From the NCBI GenBank assembly GCA_964476585.1, contig CAYZBF010000016.1:1-45092 (forward strand): a DNA stretch of 45,092 bases, written 5' to 3'. Made by a program: the position numbers and the translations under genes. The notes under the pieces are model-generated. The model saw only the letters and a program-made list of their open reading frames with translations, searched no databases and was not told the origin of the DNA. This DNA is from CAYZBF01 sp964476585. GTDB taxonomy: Bacteria; Hydrothermota; UBA3072. Every line of letters starts with the position of its first letter. Positions within the stretch are counted from its first letter, which is position 1. This document shows, one piece after another, positions 16,594-25,399 of this stretch.

Positions 16594-19080
16594 ATGAGAA
16601 ATAAAAAAACGAGAGAGATGACAAAAGATTCACTTATTGGGTTTCTACTCGGGATACCTCTGTTACTTTCTGCTTCGGTAGTATATGATTGTAGTTATGA
16701 ACCCGGGAGTCTTCAATATGAGGTAAAGGATGGGTGGGATTTCATTCAAGTAAAGGGCCTTGATGTGACAGAAGAAATAGGTAAGCCAATGATACCGCTA
16801 GATTACATCCATCTCCTGATTCCACAGGGACAAGAGGCAGAATCCATTAATGTAACAATAAACTCGTCTTCAACAATAGAGGGTACTTACAGGATAAAAC
16901 CATTTTCCCCTGATAAAGACTCTTCTGAGATAGATTTAAGTGTTTATAACTCCAATGAGCCCTATCCAGGTATAAGAGCTCTGATTGTGAAGACAGGAAG
17001 TTTCTCTAGTAACAGGATAGTAGATATCAAAGTCTATCCAGTAGATTATTCTCCCGAGAGTGGTAAGATTGTTCTCTACACCGACCTAACGATTGAACTC
17101 TTTTATGGACCATCTATGAGGACTTCAGTAAAACCATTGTATAGAACCCCCTATGGAGAGCATATAATCCAGAAATCACTTACGAGCATAGTGGATAATG
17201 CTCACGATATCCTATCCTATTCATATAAGCCTTTTACCAGGGACAATCTACCCCAAGGAAAGTCAAACCCTTCCTATCCTCCTTATATAGTGATAACCGC
17301 AGATTCCTTGATGGATGCCTTCCGACCTTTAATTCATTGGATAACAAAGAAGGGGATACAAGCAGAGGTGGTTTCCATTGACACCATCCTCAAGAATTAC
17401 TCATATGACCCAGTCTCTTCCATTGATGATTCTGCTGGTGCTATTCGTGGTTTCCTTCTGGATGCATATGAAAACGGGACTCAGTGGGTATTGCTGGGAG
17501 GAGATGAAGGCATCATACCTGTGCGATATGGAACATCTGAGAACAATGATTCAACTGTTCCGGAGCAGACTCCCGCTGACCTGTATTACTCAGACCTTGA
17601 TGGTGACTGGGATGTGGATGGAGATGACCTCTATGGTGAACCAGTTGATGACGCAGTTGGTATATATCCTTACCCTGAATTATTCATAGGTCGTCTGCCT
17701 TGTAATAAGAGAGATGAGATAAGCAATTGGATTGAAAAGGTATTGAGTTATGAGAAGAATCCAGGTAATGGCAACTATGATTACCTCACACGAGTATTCT
17801 GGACAGCAGCTGATAAGGATGGATCTACTAATATGAGGGATTTCCCGAAGTATATAATAGAAAATGGCTCCTATCCTTTCTACTTTGAACACGATACTAC
17901 AATGCTTGAGGATTCCGCTGGAACCTATCCAAGGGGTAGTGAGGTCGTATCACAAATGAACAACCATTATGGGTGGTTTAACCATTACGGTCACGGCGCA
18001 CCTGATCAACTGACGGTTTCTGCACCAGGAAATAATTGGGGAGGCCCAGATAGGGATTACCTGGTGAGCCTTGACTCCTGCGATAAATTCCATTACGATG
18101 CTTACGGGTATTGCAGGGTGGAACCCGGAAATGGATTGGATTCACTTAAAAATAAGGATTTTTATGGAATTATGTATCTTGCCTCCTGTTATCAGGGTGC
18201 CTATGACGAGGAACATTTCGGATTATTCGATAATTACTGCGGTCCATCAATGGCTGAGGCTTTTACCCTCTTACCCGAGAGGGGTGGGGTGGCCTTCTTA
18301 GGTTATACTCGCTATGCAAAAGCACTTCCTTCAGAGGTCCTACATCTATTCTTCCTGGAAGCTCTATTCGATGATAGCCTCATGAATATTGGAGTTACGG
18401 AGGCAATATCCAAAGCAAGGGTTTTCCCTCATTCTATTCACCTATCCCACACCCTATTCGGGGACCCTTTAATGCCGATATGGACTGATTTACCGTCACA
18501 TCTTAATGTAAACTTTGTTGACTCTATACTCCCAGACTTGACTGATTTCGAAATCCAAGTTACAGCCTATTATATAGATGTAAAAGACGCTGCTAAACCC
18601 CTAAAAGATGCCTATGTATGTCTCTGGAAGGATGACGAGGTCTATACAACCGGCTTCACAGAAGAAGATGGTAAAGTGACTCTGCCAATCAACCCGGAGA
18701 CTGAAGGAAAGATGCACCTGACAGTTACCAAAGAGAATTTTATCCCCTATGAAGACACAGTTATTGTATCATACAATGCTTCTGCAGTAGAAGATTTTAT
18801 CAAGTCTCCCCCATTCTGTAAGACAAAAAGTATTCTTTCTGTAGGTGAGGTTTTATTCGAGTTTTATATTCCCGAAACTGATAAAGTTAAGATTGATATC
18901 TATGACCCTACAGGAAGAAGAGTAAAAAGATTATTAGATAAAAAAATGTCAGCAGGAACTCATCAAGTAAGCTGGAACTATGAGATTCCAAACGAAAAAT
19001 ATATTAGAAACGGTATATACTTCTATCAATTCCAATATAAGAACCAAATCCTCAAAGGAAAATTCCTTATCCTAAGATAA
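16594..19080 (+). CDS. Gingipain-like C25 cysteine peptidase with sorting domain
   Basis: 828 residues: signal segment (hydrophobic core about 13-26), a gingipain-type propeptide-like region (about 30-190), a C25 caspase-fold peptidase (about 228-600), an immunoglobulin/CNA-B-like domain (about 640-730) and a FlgD-like C-terminal domain (about 746-828). The probable catalytic dyad is His467 in NHYGHG and Cys532 in YLASCYQG. An Asp-rich DLDGDWDVDGDD loop may bind calcium. The ribosome site is weak. PorU, the sortase of the type IX system, belongs to this family, so the protein could mature or anchor the neighbouring sorting-domain proteins; a plain secreted protease is equally possible. The 3' end and downstream spacer are duplicated at 8152-8450. 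Confidence 0.92.
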   Translation: MRNKKTREMTKDSLIGFLLGIPLLLSASVVYDCSYEPGSLQYEVKDGWDFIQVKGLDVTEEIGKPMIPLDYIHLLIPQGQEAESINVTINSSSTIEGTYRIKPFSPDKDSSEIDLSVYNSNEPYPGIRALIVKTGSFSSNRIVDIKVYPVDYSPESGKIVLYTDLTIELFYGPSMRTSVKPLYRTPYGEHIIQKSLTSIVDNAHDILSYSYKPFTRDNLPQGKSNPSYPPYIVITADSLMDAFRPLIHWITKKGIQAEVVSIDTILKNYSYDPVSSIDDSAGAIRGFLLDAYENGTQWVLLGGDEGIIPVRYGTSENNDSTVPEQTPADLYYSDLDGDWDVDGDDLYGEPVDDAVGIYPYPELFIGRLPCNKRDEISNWIEKVLSYEKNPGNGNYDYLTRVFWTAADKDGSTNMRDFPKYIIENGSYPFYFEHDTTMLEDSAGTYPRGSEVVSQMNNHYGWFNHYGHGAPDQLTVSAPGNNWGGPDRDYLVSLDSCDKFHYDAYGYCRVEPGNGLDSLKNKDFYGIMYLASCYQGAYDEEHFGLFDNYCGPSMAEAFTLLPERGGVAFLGYTRYAKALPSEVLHLFFLEALFDDSLMNIGVTEAISKARVFPHSIHLSHTLFGDPLMPIWTDLPSHLNVNFVDSILPDLTDFEIQVTAYYIDVKDAAKPLKDAYVCLWKDDEVYTTGFTEEDGKVTLPINPETEGKMHLTVTKENFIPYEDTVIVSYNASAVEDFIKSPPFCKTKSILSVGEVLFEFYIPETDKVKIDIYDPTGRRVKRLLDKKMSAGTHQVSWNYEIPNEKYIRNGIYFYQFQYKNQILKGKFLILR

Positions 19081-19275
19081 AGAACCCCAGAAAACCTCTT
19101 CCTCTTTGAGTCGCTATATAATACTTTAAGAGTAAATAAAACCTCTCATCAAAAAACAAAAAAAACTCAAATTCCTTATCCTTTGTATTTAAGTTATTCA
19201 TTATCAGGAAAATCAAATGATATTCAATAAATAAAAAATAAAAATGGGGTTGACAAATCAAAAAGTTTTATCATA
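19008..19275 (+). repeat. Dispersed direct repeat, copy 2
   Basis: Counterpart of 8152-8450: the final C25 codons, the shared spacer and a TTGACA promoter. In copy 1 the promoter leads into a gene; here it leads into a 14-codon frame and a hairpin only. Confidence 0.85.
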
Positions 19276-19277
19276 TT
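19250..19277 (+). promoter_or_regulatory. Orphan promoter P4
   Basis: TTGACA (19250-19255), a 16-bp spacer and CATATT (19272-19277), matching the P1-P3 layout. No plus-strand gene of normal size follows. A GGAGG site lies at 19351-19355, the same promoter-to-ribosome-site distance as in the other three cassettes. Confidence 0.5.
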
Positions 19278-19361
19278 TAATATAAAATAAATATTTTTTG
19301 AAAATTTTTGAACTCTATATTACTTAATTAAGGTTACACCCATTAATATCGGAGGATATTA

Positions 19362-19406
19362 TTGGTATTAGATATAAATGAATATCTTTTGATAAATCAT
19401 AGATAA
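19362..19406 (+). CDS. Possible 14-codon ORF behind orphan promoter
   Basis: TTG at 19362 follows GGAGG by six bases and reads MVLDINEYLLINHR before TAA. It is either a tiny peptide or the stump of a lost surface-protein gene. The residues do not resemble the start of the other surface proteins. Confidence 0.25.
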   Translation: MVLDINEYLLINHR

Positions 19407-19424
19407 TCAGGATTTCCTCCTCCT

Positions 19425-19465
19425 CTGAAAAAGGCTATCCACTTAATATGGATAGCCCTTTTCAG
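19425..19465. terminator. Strong stem-loop downstream of orphan promoter
   Basis: A 16-bp stem with one mismatch (CTGAAAAAGGCTATCC with GGATAGCCCTTTTCAG) and a nine-base loop. Neither strand has a T-tract after it. It could end the short P4 transcript, end the minus-strand glycosyltransferase mRNA (148 bases after its stop), or be the fold of a small RNA. Nothing else is seen in 19466-19612. Confidence 0.5.
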
Positions 19466-19612
19466 AAAATGGGAACTCTAAAATACATATAGAAATCAAA
19501 GCCAATATCTAATTACGAAAATCTCGATACCCTCCAGAGGTCAGCCGTTATGTCAATTAGATATCTCATTAGTTCTATAAATTTATCAATAATTAGTGGC
19601 AAATTTGGAGAC

Positions 19613-20719
19613 TCATTCACTCAATTTACGGTAGAGGTCCAGTGTAGTTCGAATCATATTATCATAAGAAAAATACTTTTCTACTCTTTCTCTACCTCTC
19701 TTCCCCATTCTTTCACTCAAATTTTTATCTTCTACTAAAACACTAAGTTTATTAGCATATCTTTCTGTATCATCAGGAGATACAAGATATCCTGTAAGTG
19801 ATTCTTTAACTACTTCCGATGTTCCATCTACACAGGATGCAACAACAGGAAGTCCTGATGCCATTGCCTCAAGGACAGTCCTTGGTAAACCTTCCCATCT
19901 TGATGGAAGGAAAAATATATCCATTTTGCTAAGCAATTCGGGAATATCGTCTCTCCACCCAAAGAGTTTCACTCTATCATTATTAGATACAATCTTAGAA
20001 ACTTCATTTCTGAGAGGGCCATCTCCTATATAAATGAATATAACATTAGGATATCGTGAAGTGACTTTTTTTGCTACCTTTGCCCAGATAATTGGATTCT
20101 TCTGGGGTTTTAGATTCCCAACGGTGCCAATGACAATTTCCTCTGTATCTTTTCTTTCCACTGGATTAAAATCCTGAAACTTAATAAAATTTGGTATATG
20201 ATAAAATTTATTCCTCTTCCCTATGCCCCACTTAAAAGAGCTTTCAATATGAACCTTAGCCTGAGTTATTATTACATTGCCAAATAATGAGGCAATACGT
20301 TCAGCATTTAAATAAAGAAATCTCTTAATGGGATTTATATAAGGGTTTATTGCATAACCGTGAACAGTATGAACAGAATAGCAAAATGAAAGGCTACCAG
20401 ATACAATACGACCTATTATTCCTGCTTTTGAACCATGTGTATGAAGTATGACATTACCGTATCTTTTATGTAATTCTATAAGGATATTACGAAGTTCAAA
20501 GAAACAGAGAAAATCATTTATAGGATTTATTTCCCGTTTTAGGTACTTTAAAGTTATATGTCTATCACCAAACTCACCTGAAACCTCATTATATAATTTC
20601 CCTCCTTTTCCTGTCACCAAATATCCGTTTTCTCCCATCTCCCTCATAAGTTCTATCACCCTCTTCTGGGCTCCACCGAGCTCCATCTTTGCCATACACT
20701 GAACTACTACACAGCGCAT
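19613..20719 (-). CDS. GT4-family glycosyltransferase
   Basis: 368 residues with the GT-B layout: a Gly-rich N-terminal loop (GGAQKRVIELM) and a C-terminal donor site with the retaining GT4 signature PSRWEGLPRTVLEAMASGLP, where the two Glu form EX7E. It probably transfers a sugar from a nucleotide donor to a lipid-linked or surface glycan. It overlaps the stop of the preceding FAD oxidoreductase gene by 13 bases; a second Met at residue 9 is an alternative start outside part of that overlap. It is last in a run with a WecA-type priming transferase and an FAD oxidoreductase, which suggests polysaccharide assembly. Confidence 0.88.
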   Translation of the reverse strand: MRCVVVQCMAKMELGGAQKRVIELMREMGENGYLVTGKGGKLYNEVSGEFGDRHITLKYLKREINPINDFLCFFELRNILIELHKRYGNVILHTHGSKAGIIGRIVSGSLSFCYSVHTVHGYAINPYINPIKRFLYLNAERIASLFGNVIITQAKVHIESSFKWGIGKRNKFYHIPNFIKFQDFNPVERKDTEEIVIGTVGNLKPQKNPIIWAKVAKKVTSRYPNVIFIYIGDGPLRNEVSKIVSNNDRVKLFGWRDDIPELLSKMDIFFLPSRWEGLPRTVLEAMASGLPVVASCVDGTSEVVKESLTGYLVSPDDTERYANKLSVLVEDKNLSERMGKRGRERVEKYFSYDNMIRTTLDLYRKLSE

Positions 20720-21978
20720 AACTCTTCTGCTATTCTCTTTCCTTCTAAGATTGACTCCTCCATATATGAGTATTTCCAGGAGCCAAATCTACCTGCAAGC
20801 TTGATTTTATATTTATTTAAAAACTTATTTAAAGAGGAGAGAATCTCCTTTCTTTCTTTATTATAGATTGGATAGGCATAAGGAATATCCAGCGGATGTA
20901 TATAGTCCACAAAATCCTTATCAAAAAATCCAAGTTTTGAAAGAATCTCAATTGTTTTATCTATTATATCCTTATCAGGTCTTTCATCTCTATAGGAAAT
21001 CTCTATCCAGATAGAGGAATAGCCTTCCGGCGCCATCCCGGGTGATACATTAGAGAAGGAACCAACACGATAAAAGGGAAAATGCTCCTCTGGAAAATAA
21101 ATCCAGTGAAAGCCTATGGGGCTTTTCATCTCTGAAGAAAATTCGCTGCTACTTGAAAAATTTGGAAACGATAGATTTCCTTTAATGCCTAAATTCAGAC
21201 AGAAAACAGAATTCCATCTTAGAATACTTGGGTTTGCTGGAACGTCCTCCCCCAAATCAAGCATCGGGAGAAACTCAGGAAGCGGGATAGTGCTCACGAG
21301 ATAATCATATTCAATCTTTCCCTTGGCAAAATAGACATAATGTTTATCCACTTCATTAACTTCTCCCTGAATAATTTGTATTCCCTTAGCAAAAGCAGAT
21401 GTAAATTCACCTATTCCTTTGCCTGGGTACAGAAACTCTACGTTGTAGCCAATATCCTTTTTTGAATGGAAAAGACTAACCCCGGGCACAAAGGAGGAAA
21501 GAAAATCAGGAGTAATCAGAGAAAGAGGACATTTCCACAGTTTTTCATTATAAGGGAGAAAGAACAACTCTGCCATACCCCCTCCAAAGTTTGTCATTAT
21601 CCATTCATAAAGATTTGTGGGAACCTTTCTTATTCTAAAAAAAAATTCTATAATTGACTTCAGCCTATCAAGTAAGGGAAGATATTTCAGATTGGCTTGA
21701 AAGGGATATGGAATCAAGTTCCCTTTTATAAAAATAAAGGATTTCCTCTTAACCTTATGTATCCCGGGAACCAGTTTTAGAGCTAAATCCCTTACATAAT
21801 CAGATTTGCCATGGAGGAAATGTCCCGTATAATCAAATATATAATTTCCACTCTTGATTGAACGGCATAGTCCTCCTGGTTCCCTCTCCTTTTCAACAAG
21901 TACAAAATCAACTCCCCTCTCTCTCAGATGATACGCAATAGAGAGTCCTGTTATACCTGCTCCAAGGATTACTATCAT
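20707..21978 (-). CDS. FAD-dependent oxidoreductase, protoporphyrinogen oxidase/UDP-galactopyranose mutase-like
   Basis: 423 residues. A Rossmann dinucleotide fold opens the protein (VILGAGITGLSIAYHLRERG), followed by the EKEREPGGLCRS motif of the HemY/amine-oxidase superfamily, and a C-terminal AGRFGSWKYSYMEESI that should contact the FAD. The middle (PYPFQANLKYLP, EWIMTNFGGGMAE) resembles proteins annotated as protoporphyrinogen oxidase-like or UDP-galactopyranose mutase-like in polysaccharide clusters. Given WecA-type and GT4 neighbours, sugar-nucleotide or lipid-linked sugar chemistry is likelier than heme synthesis. The start overlaps the upstream stop by four bases (ATGA). Confidence 0.8.
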   Translation of the reverse strand: MIVILGAGITGLSIAYHLRERGVDFVLVEKEREPGGLCRSIKSGNYIFDYTGHFLHGKSDYVRDLALKLVPGIHKVKRKSFIFIKGNLIPYPFQANLKYLPLLDRLKSIIEFFFRIRKVPTNLYEWIMTNFGGGMAELFFLPYNEKLWKCPLSLITPDFLSSFVPGVSLFHSKKDIGYNVEFLYPGKGIGEFTSAFAKGIQIIQGEVNEVDKHYVYFAKGKIEYDYLVSTIPLPEFLPMLDLGEDVPANPSILRWNSVFCLNLGIKGNLSFPNFSSSSEFSSEMKSPIGFHWIYFPEEHFPFYRVGSFSNVSPGMAPEGYSSIWIEISYRDERPDKDIIDKTIEILSKLGFFDKDFVDYIHPLDIPYAYPIYNKERKEILSSLNKFLNKYKIKLAGRFGSWKYSYMEESILEGKRIAEELCAV

Positions 21979-22928
21979 GTCCTTCCTCGTAGAATCACAC
22001 CAAATATAACGAAAATTAACGATGCAACTGAATAAAAGATTATCGCGCCGTATAAAGAAAGGCGTGTAATGATAAATGAAGCCTCACAGAGTGATATCGT
22101 AGCAAGATAGATTATAGCAACAATTGAAGGAACAGACAAACCTGACGCTTTAAGCTTCAGAACAAAATGGTCGGGTGAACCAGCCAGTGGATTTTTCCCC
22201 CGAGATAACCGGAGAGATACCACATAAACAGTATCATAGATGGGATAGAAGAGTATAAGGAGAGGAACAAAGAGAGCAATGGGGTTGGATGTGGTATAAC
22301 TTGTCTTAAGAGCAATAGCTGCAATTGTATAGCCTATAAAGAGACTCCCTGCATCACCCATAAAGAGTTTTGCCTTTGGTAGATTATAGGGTATGAATCC
22401 TAGAATTCCACCCGCGATAGAAACAGCCACTAGAGGAAAAGAACCTGTGCCAAGAATCGAAATGAAAATAAAAGTAGAAACAGCAAAGAGAGCTACACCT
22501 CCGGCAATACCATCCATAACGTCGATAATATTGAACGCGTTGGTTATCCCTACAACCCAGATGATAGAAAGGACTATATTCAACCATTCCGGAAAGAATA
22601 CTACTTCCATCTTTATTCCAATCAGTATAGTCACAACTGCTATCAGAGTCTGCAGTAGTAGTTTTATATAACGGGAAAAGGGACGAATATCATCAAGTAA
22701 TCCCATAAGAAAAAGACCGGAACCAAGCAGTAGTATCCTCCAATCTCCTCTGTAGATCAGGGCAGCAAGTGATGCAACGAAGATTGCAATTCCTCCTCCA
22801 TAAGGAATCGGTTGAGAGTGATTCTTTAGCCCCTTTGGTCTATCAACTAAATTTATATCCGATGCTTTTTTTGATATTATATAGGATAGTAAAAAACTAA
22901 TGCCAAAAGAATATAGTAATAAAAGCAG
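21975..22928 (-). CDS. WecA/MraY-type polyprenyl-phosphate sugar-1-phosphate transferase (probable CTG start)
   Basis: Multi-pass membrane enzyme that links a sugar-1-phosphate to polyprenyl phosphate, priming glycan synthesis. Family motifs: VDRPKGLKNHSQPIPYGGG near the N-terminus, MGLLDDIRP, NAFNIIDVMDGIAGG and LFMGDAGS. The first in-frame ATG (22706) would delete the first membrane helix and the RPKGLKNHSQPIPYGGG motif, so the true start must be upstream. The frame is open only to tandem TAG TAG stops ending iorB, and the sole near-cognate start there is CTG at 22928, ten bases after GGAGG. That gives 317 residues, normal for the family. The C-terminal cytosolic loop has PDHFVLKL instead of a His-rich HHxFE or HIHH motif, so substrate choice between UDP-GlcNAc-type donors is open. 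Confidence 0.88.
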   Translation of the reverse strand: MLLLLYSFGISFLLSYIISKKASDINLVDRPKGLKNHSQPIPYGGGIAIFVASLAALIYRGDWRILLLGSGLFLMGLLDDIRPFSRYIKLLLQTLIAVVTILIGIKMEVVFFPEWLNIVLSIIWVVGITNAFNIIDVMDGIAGGVALFAVSTFIFISILGTGSFPLVAVSIAGGILGFIPYNLPKAKLFMGDAGSLFIGYTIAAIALKTSYTTSNPIALFVPLLILFYPIYDTVYVVSLRLSRGKNPLAGSPDHFVLKLKASGLSVPSIVAIIYLATISLCEASFIITRLSLYGAIIFYSVASLIFVIFGVILRGRT

Positions 22929-22934
22929 TTGCTA

Positions 22935-23516
22935 CTAACCTCCTTCGAAATTATATCCAAGTTCAAACGCTTTTATATTCACCTCATGAGTTTTCTTAGG
23001 CACCCTCTCCAGGATAGCCTCAATCCAGAGTTCCTTCGAAAATGACAATTTCCTTGCCAGAGCACCCAGCATAACGGTATTAACGGTTCTGATATTTCCT
23101 GCTTCCTTTGCCAGTTCTACACCATTCACAAGTGTGAGTTCAACACCCACTCCCCTGACACGGTCTTCAATATCATCCGGATATTCAGCCTCGCCCATAA
23201 GGACAGGGGCAGGCTTTATCACATAATTATTCGAAATAGCAGCTCCGCCTTTCTTCAAACGTTTGAGATTTCTGAGCGCCTCCAGTTTTTCAAATGAGAG
23301 GATATAATCAGCCATTCCTTCGCTAATTAGTGGCGAATGCACTTTATCTCCAAAGCGAACCTCGGATATTACGGACCCACCTCTCTGTGCCATACCATGG
23401 ATCTCGCTCTTCTTCACATCATAGCCATTCTTTAATGCAATGATCGATATAATATCAGAAGCAGTGAGAACTCCCTGACCTCCTACTCCGCAAACTACAA
23501 TGGAAACAGAATTCAT
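22935..23516 (-). CDS. iorB: Indolepyruvate ferredoxin oxidoreductase, beta subunit
   Basis: 193 residues of the gamma-domain pyruvate-ferredoxin oxidoreductase family: VVCGVGGQGVLTASDI at the N-terminus and EIHGMAQRGGSVISEVRFG, both typical of IorB. With IorA it oxidises arylpyruvates to acyl-CoA and CO2 while reducing ferredoxin, in anaerobic aromatic amino acid catabolism, or runs in reverse for biosynthesis. The start overlaps iorA by four bases. The end has two consecutive TAG stops, and its last codons (GAA GGA GGT) supply the ribosome site of the next gene. Confidence 0.95.
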   Translation of the reverse strand: MNSVSIVVCGVGGQGVLTASDIISIIALKNGYDVKKSEIHGMAQRGGSVISEVRFGDKVHSPLISEGMADYILSFEKLEALRNLKRLKKGGAAISNNYVIKPAPVLMGEAEYPDDIEDRVRGVGVELTLVNGVELAKEAGNIRTVNTVMLGALARKLSFSKELWIEAILERVPKKTHEVNIKAFELGYNFEGG

Positions 23517-25261
23517 TTTTCCTCCTTCCTAACGATTGCATCAAATGGACATACTTGAGCACAGAGAGAACATCCAGTGCAGAGATACTTATCAATCAAC
23601 GCATAATCACCTTCCATTGATATTGCCGGACAACCTATCCTTAGACAGACTTTACATCCAGTGCACCTATCCTCATCCACATAAAAATATGCCTTTCTCT
23701 CAAAATCAGGTATCAAAGCACAGGGTCCCTTAACGATTACAACAGAGATATCATCCCTTTCAACTTCCCTTTTGAGGACTTCTTTTAGTTTTTCAAGGTC
23801 ATAAGGATCTACCGTATATACATGCTCAATACCTATACCCTTTATAAACTTACTCAGCTCAACCTTCCTACCTGGAATTCCCATAAGGGTCTTACCTACC
23901 CCTGGATGACCCTGGTGACCTGTCATTGCAGTTGTGCTGTTATCAAGTATTACAACTGTCCCTATCCCTCCGTTATAATATGTATTGATTAATCCCGTAA
24001 TGCCTGAATGGAAAAAGGTTGAATCGCCAATAACTCCAATAACCTTTTTTGCATCTTTTTCTCCCATTGCCCTTAATGCTAGCTGTATACCATATGCATT
24101 GGTGATGGATGCTCCCATCTCAACACATGAATCTATTGCATTAAGGGGAGGTAATGCTCCCAGAGTATAACAGCCAATGTCACCTGTTGTAATAAGACCT
24201 AATTTACTGGCAGTATAGAAGAAACCTGTATGTGGACAACCTGGGCAGAGTGCTGGAGGACGGGGTGGAAGGTCGTCTACATTCACTTCAACTGGGTCTC
24301 CAAAATCTATTTCGAAACTTTTGGCTACTCGTGTAGGATTGAGTTCTAAAACCTTTGGGACTTTATCCTTCCCCTCCACATCTATACATAATTCTCGTAT
24401 TTGCCCCTCTATGAATGGATCATTTTCTTCAATACACAACAACCGCGATACTTTGGAGGCAAATTCTTTTAAAAGTTTATCAGGGAAAGGCCATGGCATC
24501 GCTATTTTTAAAACCGAAGCATAAGGAAATACCTCTTTAGCATATTGATAGGAGATTGAGTCTGTCACTATACCTATATTACTGCTTCCCATCTCAATTT
24601 TATTTTCCTTAAAATTGTTAGCAAAATCTTTTAACTTATTTGTTCGCTCTTCCACCTTGTAATGGAGTCTGCGTGCATTTATGGGAAGTATGACACGTTT
24701 TTTGAAATCCTTTTTGTATCCTTTTATAGGAACATCTTCCCTTTCTTCTAAATTAACCACTGTCCCTGTATGAGAAATTCGGGTAGTGAGCCGTAGGATA
24801 ACCGGGGTATCAAATTCCTCCGAGAGCCTGAGCGCTAACTTCGTAAATCTCCTTGCTTCTTCGGAATCAGAGGGTTCTAAAATCGGAATCTTTGCAGCAC
24901 GGGCATAATGGCGATTATCCTGTTCATTTTGTGATGAATGCATACTGGGATCATCAGCAGTCACAATTACAACACCCCCTGTAGCGCCTATATATGACAG
25001 AGAAAATAAAGGATCGGCAGCCACATTTAGACCTACGTGTTTCATCGCAACAAGAGCTCTAGCTCCTGCAAAACTAGCACCTATTGCTACTTCAAGGGCT
25101 ACCTTTTCATTAGTGCACCACTCAGAATGTATCTCAGGATATTTGGAAATACTTTCTAATATTTCAGTACTTGGAGTACCGGGATAAGCAGTGGCAATAT
25201 GAAGACCTGCCTCCCAAGCTCCCCTTGCTACTGCCTCATTCCCCATCATAATTTCTTTCAT
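23513..25261 (-). CDS. iorA: Indolepyruvate ferredoxin oxidoreductase, alpha subunit
   Basis: 582 residues, the usual size. The N-terminal pyrimidine domain has GNEAVARGAWEAGLHIATAY and PGTPSTEI; the thiamine-diphosphate domain has PPALCPGCPHTG and GDIGCYTLG with a later GDSTFFHSG. Two 4Fe-4S clusters lie at the C-terminus (CTGCKVCLRIGCP and CTGCSLCAQVCP). Together these are diagnostic of IorA. A strong GGAGAGGAGG site precedes the ATG. It is first in a run iorA-iorB-WecA-like-FAD oxidoreductase-GT4 that overlaps or abuts throughout; iorAB has no evident functional link with the glycan genes. Confidence 0.96.
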   Translation of the reverse strand: MKEIMMGNEAVARGAWEAGLHIATAYPGTPSTEILESISKYPEIHSEWCTNEKVALEVAIGASFAGARALVAMKHVGLNVAADPLFSLSYIGATGGVVIVTADDPSMHSSQNEQDNRHYARAAKIPILEPSDSEEARRFTKLALRLSEEFDTPVILRLTTRISHTGTVVNLEEREDVPIKGYKKDFKKRVILPINARRLHYKVEERTNKLKDFANNFKENKIEMGSSNIGIVTDSISYQYAKEVFPYASVLKIAMPWPFPDKLLKEFASKVSRLLCIEENDPFIEGQIRELCIDVEGKDKVPKVLELNPTRVAKSFEIDFGDPVEVNVDDLPPRPPALCPGCPHTGFFYTASKLGLITTGDIGCYTLGALPPLNAIDSCVEMGASITNAYGIQLALRAMGEKDAKKVIGVIGDSTFFHSGITGLINTYYNGGIGTVVILDNSTTAMTGHQGHPGVGKTLMGIPGRKVELSKFIKGIGIEHVYTVDPYDLEKLKEVLKREVERDDISVVIVKGPCALIPDFERKAYFYVDEDRCTGCKVCLRIGCPAISMEGDYALIDKYLCTGCSLCAQVCPFDAIVRKEEK

Positions 25262-25326
25262 CTTACCTCCTCTCCTTTCAAACTTGTGTGGGTAATTCTT
25301 AATGTTAATTAAATTTTTCTGTTCTC

Positions 25327-25354
25327 ATTTTATAAATTATTCAATAATAGTCAA
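25327..25354 (-). promoter_or_regulatory. Predicted promoter of iorA run
   Basis: Minus-strand TTGACT (25354-25349), a 16-bp spacer and TAAAAT (25332-25327). An overlapping alternative is TTGACA (25367-25362), a 17-bp spacer and TTGAAT (25344-25339). Confidence 0.45.
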
Positions 25355-25399
25355 GAGATTATGTCAAGAGTGCATTTGCACCTTAAAGAGAAATTTACG

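Noticed and set aside
8538..19080. Prophage tail-fibre region
   Set aside because: Signal peptides, sorting domains and the absence of any phage structural or replication gene point to secreted surface proteins instead.
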